Below are positions 23,586-28,506 of a DNA stretch of 28,506 nucleotides, piece by piece. This DNA is from JAIEPT01 sp038217425. GTDB taxonomy: Bacteria > Planctomycetota > Planctomycetia > Gemmatales > Gemmataceae. The DNA lies in NCBI GenBank assembly GCA_038217425.1, contig JBBQPM010000083.1, forward strand, positions 1 to 28,506, in the 5' to 3' direction. The notes under the pieces were generated by a model. It worked only from the letters and a program-made list of their open reading frames with translations, was not told where the DNA came from and made no database searches. The position numbers and the translations under genes were made by a program. Each line of letters begins with the position of its first letter. Position 1 is the first letter of the stretch.

Positions 23586-24374
23586 ATGACCGACCACGCC
23601 ATCCACCTGCGCAACGTCCGCAAGAGCTTCGGCTCGCGCGTCATCCTCGACGACGTCACGATGTCGTTTCGGCCCGGCGAAACCGTCTGCATCCTCGGGC
23701 CCAGCGGCGGCGGCAAATCGACCCTGCTCCGCTGCCTCAACGGGCTCACTCCCTTCGAATCGGGCGAAATCCAGGTCGGTTCGAGCACGCTTCGGCCCAC
23801 GAACACGCGTCAGGAACTCGCCCAGGTGCGCCGACATTTCGGCATGGTCTTCCAGGATTTCCAGCTCTTCCCGCACCTCAGCGTGCTCGAAAACGTCTGC
23901 GAAGCCCCGCGCTGCGTCGCCGACAAGTCCGAAGCGGAAGCCCAGTCGCAAGCCCAAATCCTGCTCCAGCGCGTCGGCATGGCGCACCATCTGCAACACT
24001 ACCCGCGCGAGCTTTCCGGCGGGCAGAAGCAGCGCGTCGCCATCGCCCGGGCTCTGGCGATGGAGCCTCGCTATCTCCTCTGCGATGAAGTCACGAGCGC
24101 CCTCGATCCCGAAGTCAAGTTCGAAGTGCTACGCGTCCTGGAAGATCTCAAACGCGACGGCATGACGCTCCTCATGGTGACGCACGAGATCGGTTTCGCT
24201 GAGCGTTTCGCCGAGCGCGTCGTGGTCCTCTGCGGCGGGCGCATCCTCGAAGACGGCACGCCCGCTCAAGTCCTGAAGGCGCCGAAAACCGAGCGGATGC
24301 GGACGTTCCTACAGTGCGTCATGGGAGAAACTGCACCCTCGCAACAGATCCAGCACCTGGGGAACACGCCATGA
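23586..24374 (+). CDS. ABC transporter ATP-binding protein, polar-amino-acid type
   Basis: A 262-residue ATPase of the GlnQ/HisP class. Walker A is GPSGGGKST (38-46), Q-loop Gln90, signature LSGGQKQR (143-150), Walker B YLLCDE (163-168, Glu168 catalytic) and switch His200 in MVTHE. LSGGQ and the D-loop SALD are complete, so an active ATPase is expected. The start is the ATG at 23586 with GGGGG upstream; an in-frame ATG at 23556 lies inside the hairpin loop. No permease or substrate-binding protein gene is adjacent. The stop overlaps the start of the CHAT-protein gene by ATGA, so its partner could be that exported protein or a transporter elsewhere. Confidence 0.93.
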   Translation: MTDHAIHLRNVRKSFGSRVILDDVTMSFRPGETVCILGPSGGGKSTLLRCLNGLTPFESGEIQVGSSTLRPTNTRQELAQVRRHFGMVFQDFQLFPHLSVLENVCEAPRCVADKSEAEAQSQAQILLQRVGMAHHLQHYPRELSGGQKQRVAIARALAMEPRYLLCDEVTSALDPEVKFEVLRVLEDLKRDGMTLLMVTHEIGFAERFAERVVVLCGGRILEDGTPAQVLKAPKTERMRTFLQCVMGETAPSQQIQHLGNTP

Positions 24375-27343
24375 ATCGCTCGCCCTGGCTCCTGTGCGGT
24401 TTGCTCCTTGCAAGTCACGCTTTCGCGCAGCCCAAGATCCACGACGTCGGCACGGGCCTCAAGCTCGACGGCGAGTTGAAGGCGGGGATGGCGCTGGTCG
24501 CCTATCAGGTGCGCCTGCTCGCGGACAAGGCGTATCAGATCGACCTGCGCAGCCCCAGGCCCGATTTGCTTGATCCGTTTCTCAAACTCTTCGACGACAA
24601 GGGACAGGAACTCGCCAGCGACGACGACGGCGGCGGCGGACTGAATGCCCGCATTGCGTTCCAGTGCGTCACGGCCGGCGTTTACCGCATCGAAGCCTCC
24701 GCGTTCGGCAACGGCGCCGGGGCGTTCACGCTCGAAGTTCGCGAAGGCGACCCGGCCGACGCCCTGGAGTCGCTGGCGCGGATGCAGGCGGCCAAGGGAG
24801 ACTGGGGCGGGTTGCACGCGAGTCGCGCCAAGATTCTGCAGCTCCGGGCGAAACAACATCCGAAGGACGACTGGCGCGTGACCGACGCACGCGTCGCCGT
24901 CGCCGATGCGGAACTGTGGCTCAAGCTGTCCGCGGATCAGCGTCGAGCCCTGTCCGCCGTCAACGAGCAATCGAGCGAGCCGGGGCAACTGATGATGCAG
25001 GGACGTTTCGCGGAGGCGGTTGAGCTTGCTCGTAAGAATCTCGACTTACGAAAAGAACTGCAGGGACGCGAGCATCCTCAGTTCTTCGCCGGCTCGATCG
25101 AGTTGGCCCAGATTTATCATCGGCTCAAGGCGTACCAGAAAGCGGAGCCGCTGTACCGCGACGCCCTGGAGTTGCAGAAGAAGGTTCTGGGGGACAATCA
25201 TCCCGATTACGGACAGGCGTTGAACTCCCTCGCCGTCCTCCTGCGTTACGTCGGCAAATACGAGGAATCCGAGCAGTTCTTCGTGCAGTCGCTGGCGATC
25301 TTGAAGGCGGCGCTGGGCGAGGAGAACGATCCCTATGCCACAGCCCTCACGAACGCGACGAATCTTTACTCCGACCTGGGGCAGCACGAGAAGGCGCTCG
25401 CCCTGGGGACGCAGGCGGTCGAAATCACGAAGCGCGTGATGGGCGTCGAGAGTTTCGATTACTCCATCGTGCTCAACAATTTGGCGATGGCGCTGCGCGA
25501 CGCCAAGCAGTTCGCCAAGGCGGAGCCGTTGTTTCAGCAGGCAGTCGAGATCAACCGCAAGATCCTGCGTCCCAACCATCCCGATCTGGCGCACAGCATT
25601 CACAATCTGGCCGCCAACACCTTCGACCAGGGGCGCATCGCCGAGGCGGAACCGCTCTTTCTTAAGGCGCTCGGCATCATCGCTGACCATCTCGAAACCT
25701 CAGCCGCGACGCTTTCCGAAGCGGAGCAGCTCAACGAAGCCCGGCAAGTCAAGTTCTACCTCGACAGCACGCTGGTCGGCACGGCCCAGGGGGACGCGGC
25801 GAAGAGTTACGACGTCATCATGCGTTCGCGCGGCGCTGTCACTGCGCGGCAGACGATGACGCGCGCCGCCCGATCGTCCGACCCCGCTGTCCGAAAGGTG
25901 CTCGAGCAGCTTCAGGCGAACGCTCGGCAGATCGCCAGCGCCGCCAATCGCGGCGCAGCGGCCGCCCAGGAACTGGACCAGCTCATCGCCTGGCGCGGGA
26001 CGCTCGAAGCGGTGCTTTCGGACCTGTCCACGAAGTTCGAGCGTCTCAAAAATCAACGCGGCATCACCGCTCCGGGTTTGCAGAAGGCGCTGGCCGAAGA
26101 CTCGGCTCTCGTCGATTTTCTCGAGTACCACGACCAGCTGACGGCGTACGTCGTGCGTCGGGACAAGATCGTACGCGTGGCGCTGGGAAAGTCGGCCGAC
26201 ATCGCGCAGGCGAGTGAGGAGTTTCGCCGATTGATCCAGACGCCGACGGCGCTGACGACGGCGCGCGACGCCGCCGGGGCGTTGCTGCGGACGAAACTTT
26301 GGGAACCGCTCGCGCCGCACTTGAGCGGCGCGAAGCGGGTGTTAATCTGCCCCGATGGGGCAACGTGCCGGGTGCCGTTCGCGGCGCTGCCGGGTTCCGA
26401 GAAGGGGAAGTATCTGCTCGAAGAGATCGGCGTCGCCGTGATTCCGACGCCGCGGGTCTTGCCCGAGATGCTCGGCAAAGCGCCGTCAGGTGCGGCTCCG
26501 AGCTTCCTCGTCGTCGGCGACGTCGACTTCGACGCCGTCCCCAAGTCGCTCGGCGCCAAGTCCTCCGAGTTCGACGAGCGGACGCGTCTGGGCTCGAAAG
26601 TGAGTTGGACGTCGCTGTCCGGGACCAAGGCGGAACTGGAAGAGTTGGAGACCGTGTTTGCCGGTACGGCTCCGAAAGCCCGTTTGACGGCGTTGCGCGC
26701 GGGCGAAGCCACCGAGGCGAAAATCTGCGCGTCGGCCGGGGATTATACGTATCTGCACTTTGCGACGCACGGGTTTTTCTTCGGCAAGGAGTCGGCGCCG
26801 AAACCGAAGCTCCCGCCGCACCGGTTGGGGGACGTGTTCCGCGATCCGCTCACGCCGTTGGGTCACAATCCCGGCCTCGCCAGCGGACTCGTGCTGGCGG
26901 GCGCCAACCGCCCCAGCGGCGAAGACGACGGCGTCCTCACCGCGCTCGAGGTCGGCGAACTCGATCTCTCCAAAGTCGAGTTGGCCGTCCTCAGCGCTTG
27001 TGAAACTGGCCTCGGCGAAAACTCCGGCAACGAAGGCGTGCTCGGCCTGCAACGCGCCTTCCACCTTGCCGGCGCCCGCAGCACCGTCACCACCTTATGG
27101 CAAATCCCCGACGACCCGACCCGCGTCTTGATGGCTCGTTTCTATCGCAATCTGTGGGAAAAGAAGATGGGCAAACTCGACGCCCTGCTCGAAGCGCAGC
27201 GCTGGATGCTCAGCGAGGGTAAAAGCCATGGCGACGTCCAGCGCGGCGTCCGACGCGTCGATCTCCCCGACGCCGCGGTCGTCGACGGACGTCTCCCCCC
27301 GTATTTCTGGGCCGCGTTCGTCCTCTCCGGCGACTGGCGCTGA
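24371..27343 (+). CDS. Exported PPC-TPR-CHAT (caspase-like) protein
   Basis: A 990-residue protein. The ATG at 24371 gives a typical signal peptide, MNRSPWLLCGLLLASHAFAQ (1-20). Residues about 22-125 resemble a PPC-like beta sandwich (YRIEASAFGNGAGAFTLEV). Residues about 205-440 hold TPRs of the Kinesin-light-chain type, with repeated AEPLYxxALEL and NLAxxxRxxGKYEEAE forms. A helical linker leads to the C-terminal CHAT domain (about 580-990), with the catalytic dyad His800 in YLHFATHGFF and Cys877 in VLSACETGLG. CHAT proteases act in some bacterial defence and in eukaryotic separase. A secreted form is common in planctomycetes but of unknown role. ATGA coupling to the ABC ATPase is clear; the stop is only nine bases from a convergent gene. 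Confidence 0.93.
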   Translation: MNRSPWLLCGLLLASHAFAQPKIHDVGTGLKLDGELKAGMALVAYQVRLLADKAYQIDLRSPRPDLLDPFLKLFDDKGQELASDDDGGGGLNARIAFQCVTAGVYRIEASAFGNGAGAFTLEVREGDPADALESLARMQAAKGDWGGLHASRAKILQLRAKQHPKDDWRVTDARVAVADAELWLKLSADQRRALSAVNEQSSEPGQLMMQGRFAEAVELARKNLDLRKELQGREHPQFFAGSIELAQIYHRLKAYQKAEPLYRDALELQKKVLGDNHPDYGQALNSLAVLLRYVGKYEESEQFFVQSLAILKAALGEENDPYATALTNATNLYSDLGQHEKALALGTQAVEITKRVMGVESFDYSIVLNNLAMALRDAKQFAKAEPLFQQAVEINRKILRPNHPDLAHSIHNLAANTFDQGRIAEAEPLFLKALGIIADHLETSAATLSEAEQLNEARQVKFYLDSTLVGTAQGDAAKSYDVIMRSRGAVTARQTMTRAARSSDPAVRKVLEQLQANARQIASAANRGAAAAQELDQLIAWRGTLEAVLSDLSTKFERLKNQRGITAPGLQKALAEDSALVDFLEYHDQLTAYVVRRDKIVRVALGKSADIAQASEEFRRLIQTPTALTTARDAAGALLRTKLWEPLAPHLSGAKRVLICPDGATCRVPFAALPGSEKGKYLLEEIGVAVIPTPRVLPEMLGKAPSGAAPSFLVVGDVDFDAVPKSLGAKSSEFDERTRLGSKVSWTSLSGTKAELEELETVFAGTAPKARLTALRAGEATEAKICASAGDYTYLHFATHGFFFGKESAPKPKLPPHRLGDVFRDPLTPLGHNPGLASGLVLAGANRPSGEDDGVLTALEVGELDLSKVELAVLSACETGLGENSGNEGVLGLQRAFHLAGARSTVTTLWQIPDDPTRVLMARFYRNLWEKKMGKLDALLEAQRWMLSEGKSHGDVQRGVRRVDLPDAAVVDGRLPPYFWAAFVLSGDWR

Positions 27344-27352
27344 TTCGCATCC

Positions 27353-28306
27353 TCACGGCAGCAGCGCGACCGGCGCCGAGAGGATCCGGTCCCCTTCGAG
27401 ATAGATCTGCACCGACGCCGAAATTGTGCCGGGCTCGATCGCCTTGGCGGCCACGCTCACGCGCAGCGTGGCGTCGTTGCCGGGGCCCGCGATCCAGGTG
27501 AAACGCAGCGCCGGATGCGACGCCTCGACCTTCGCGATCTTGACCGCGGCGCCGTCGCGCTGCTTGATGCGCACCAGCGCCGACGTTGGTTCCCCCGCGC
27601 CGACGTGCAGTGCAATCGTTTCGGGATGGACGCTGAAATCTTGCTTCGCTTGCTTGAGGAGCGTAATCGGAATCTCCAACTGCGGATACTCGACGTCATC
27701 CGTGGTGATGGTGATCTTTCCCTCCTGCCGCTCGGCGGGCAGATTCGCCGCCCGGACGAGCATCGTGATCTTCGTGACGCCCGGCGCCTCGCGTTTGGCG
27801 TCGAACGTCAACCCGGGGACGGAGCAGCGGACGTCGATCACCTGCAGCGCCTTCTCGCGCCGATCGTGCACCTTGATCTCCTGCGGCAAAGCACTTTCGA
27901 GAAAGACCGCGAGCCTCGGCGGCTGCACCGTGACTTCGTTCTTGACGGTCGCATGCACCGTCAGCGGAGCGGTTTTCCTCTCGTCACCCTGACGATAGAC
28001 GACGCGCGCGTTCCAGGCGTGCGGCCCTTCGGGTTGGCCGACCGAGCGCACGTCGATGACGAGCGAGCCCTTTTCGCCGGGGTTGAACTTCGTTCGCTCC
28101 CACTGGGGCGCCAGGCAACCGCAACTCCGTTCGAAGCCGACGATCTCGACGGGCAGGGCGCCGCGAACTTCGAAATCGAAGCGATGCTGATGGCTCACGC
28201 CCGCCTTGACGACGCCGAGATTGGCGAGGGGCTGAGTGAAAATAAAGTCGGCCCGTGCGGCGGGGGCGATCAGCAGGAAACACAGAAAGATTCGCGACAT
28301 CGGCAT
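27353..28306 (-). CDS. Exported DUF1573-family protein
   Basis: A 317-residue exported protein. The ATG at 28306 is chosen because AGGTGG lies five bases upstream; the residues before it would be encoded by the adjacent inverted repeat. The signal peptide is about residues 1-19 (SRIFLCFLLIAPAARA). The first domain (about 21-125) is DUF1573, with the SCGCLAP motif (Cys62, Cys64) in FERSCGCLAPQWERTKFNPG. Two further immunoglobulin-like beta domains follow (about 126-220 and 221-317). DUF1573 proteins are abundant in planctomycetes and Bacteroidetes, and some belong to the ASH/Ig-fold surface proteins; no enzymatic function is known. It is co-directional with the partial gene beyond the repeat. 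Confidence 0.85.
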   Translation of the reverse strand: MPMSRIFLCFLLIAPAARADFIFTQPLANLGVVKAGVSHQHRFDFEVRGALPVEIVGFERSCGCLAPQWERTKFNPGEKGSLVIDVRSVGQPEGPHAWNARVVYRQGDERKTAPLTVHATVKNEVTVQPPRLAVFLESALPQEIKVHDRREKALQVIDVRCSVPGLTFDAKREAPGVTKITMLVRAANLPAERQEGKITITTDDVEYPQLEIPITLLKQAKQDFSVHPETIALHVGAGEPTSALVRIKQRDGAAVKIAKVEASHPALRFTWIAGPGNDATLRVSVAAKAIEPGTISASVQIYLEGDRILSAPVALLP

Positions 28307-28322
28307 GTCATCCACCTCATTC

Positions 28323-28422
28323 GGCGAGCGGGGGACGTTAGTCCCCCGGTACTTGTACCCGCTGCGGATTCTCAGTTTTGCAAATATGCGACGTACCGGG
28401 GGACTAACGTCCCCCGCTCGCC
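28323..28422. repeat. 100-bp two-armed inverted repeat, copy 2
   Basis: Arms 28323-28352 and 28393-28422 are perfect 30-base reverse complements around a 40-base spacer. The layout equals that of 12155-12280, but the palindrome's central loop is GTTA rather than GTGA in both arms, and the spacer is unrelated. It fills the gap from the stop codon of the partial gene (28423) to 16 bases before the DUF1573 ATG. Confidence 0.9.
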
Positions 28423-28506
28423 TTACGCCGACGCGCGCAGCGCGATCTCCGGGGCGGCGTGGTCGCGCACGTAACGCAACAGCCGATCCCACGCCTCGTG
28501 GTTGCT
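28423..28506 (-). CDS. C-terminal end of an unidentified protein
   Basis: The last 27 codons of a minus-strand gene that begins outside the window. The translation ends EAWDRLLRYVRDHAAPEIAL followed by RASA and TAA at 28425-28423. The stop directly abuts the right arm of the inverted repeat (28422). The fragment is helical and polar, and too short to identify. Confidence 0.6.
   Translation of the reverse strand, partial: SNHEAWDRLLRYVRDHAAPEIALRASA

Noticed and set aside
28307..28492. Extended N-terminus for the DUF1573 protein
   Set aside because: It would be encoded by the inverted repeat and the end of another gene; the ATG at 28306 has AGGTGG and a signal peptide.

Overview
The window looks like a chromosomal segment from a high-GC planctomycete, probably of the Gemmata/Pirellula side of the phylum. 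This is an inference from gene content: a b6f-like cytochrome complex with a giant multi-haem cytochrome c, many exported proteins of unknown role, a DUF1573 protein, a CHAT/TPR protein, and several families of palindromic intergenic repeats. No rRNA, tRNA, CRISPR array, transposase or phage gene was seen. Gene density is very high, and six gene junctions are 4-base ATGA or GTGA overlaps.

Layout. 1-2149 (minus): a fragment of an HNH-nuclease gene that runs into a palindromic repeat, its small partner gene, and a MscS-type mechanosensitive channel. 2352-4843 (plus): a Tat-exported TIM-barrel protein, fumarylacetoacetase overlapping it by GTGA, then ribosomal protein S20 (rpsT). 4910-6892 (minus): a soluble histidine kinase and a response regulator whose output domain is a Cro/C1-type helix-turn-helix; the promoter in front of them carries a 21-bp dyad. 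7072-10124 (plus): truD and, by ATGA overlap, a glycosyltransferase of the O-GlcNAc-transferase/HMW1C type. 10131-10221: a pair of inverted palindromic repeats between convergent genes.

10229-21350 (minus) is the respiratory heart of the window: Rieske protein, cytochrome b6-like protein, a subunit-IV-like protein with an extra five-helix N-terminus, a 1827-residue cytochrome c with eight CxxCH motifs, and a plastocyanin-like copper protein. A 126-bp inverted repeat follows, then a BatD/DUF4381-like membrane protein and mtnA. The first five genes most likely encode one quinol-oxidising complex plus its periplasmic electron acceptor. The b6-like subunit keeps the cysteine that binds haem ci in b6f complexes.

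21553-27343 (plus): a small polytopic membrane protein, a LarA-type nickel-pincer racemase, an orphan amino-acid-type ABC ATPase and, by ATGA overlap, an exported PPC-TPR-CHAT protein. 27353-28506 (minus): a DUF1573 lipoprotein-like/exported protein and the last 27 codons of another gene, separated by a second copy of the inverted repeat seen at 12155-12280.

The best leads are the octahaem b6f-like complex, the two-armed repeats whose arms vary in concert, the kinase/HTH-regulator promoter dyad, and the ABC ATPase coupled to an exported caspase-like protein.
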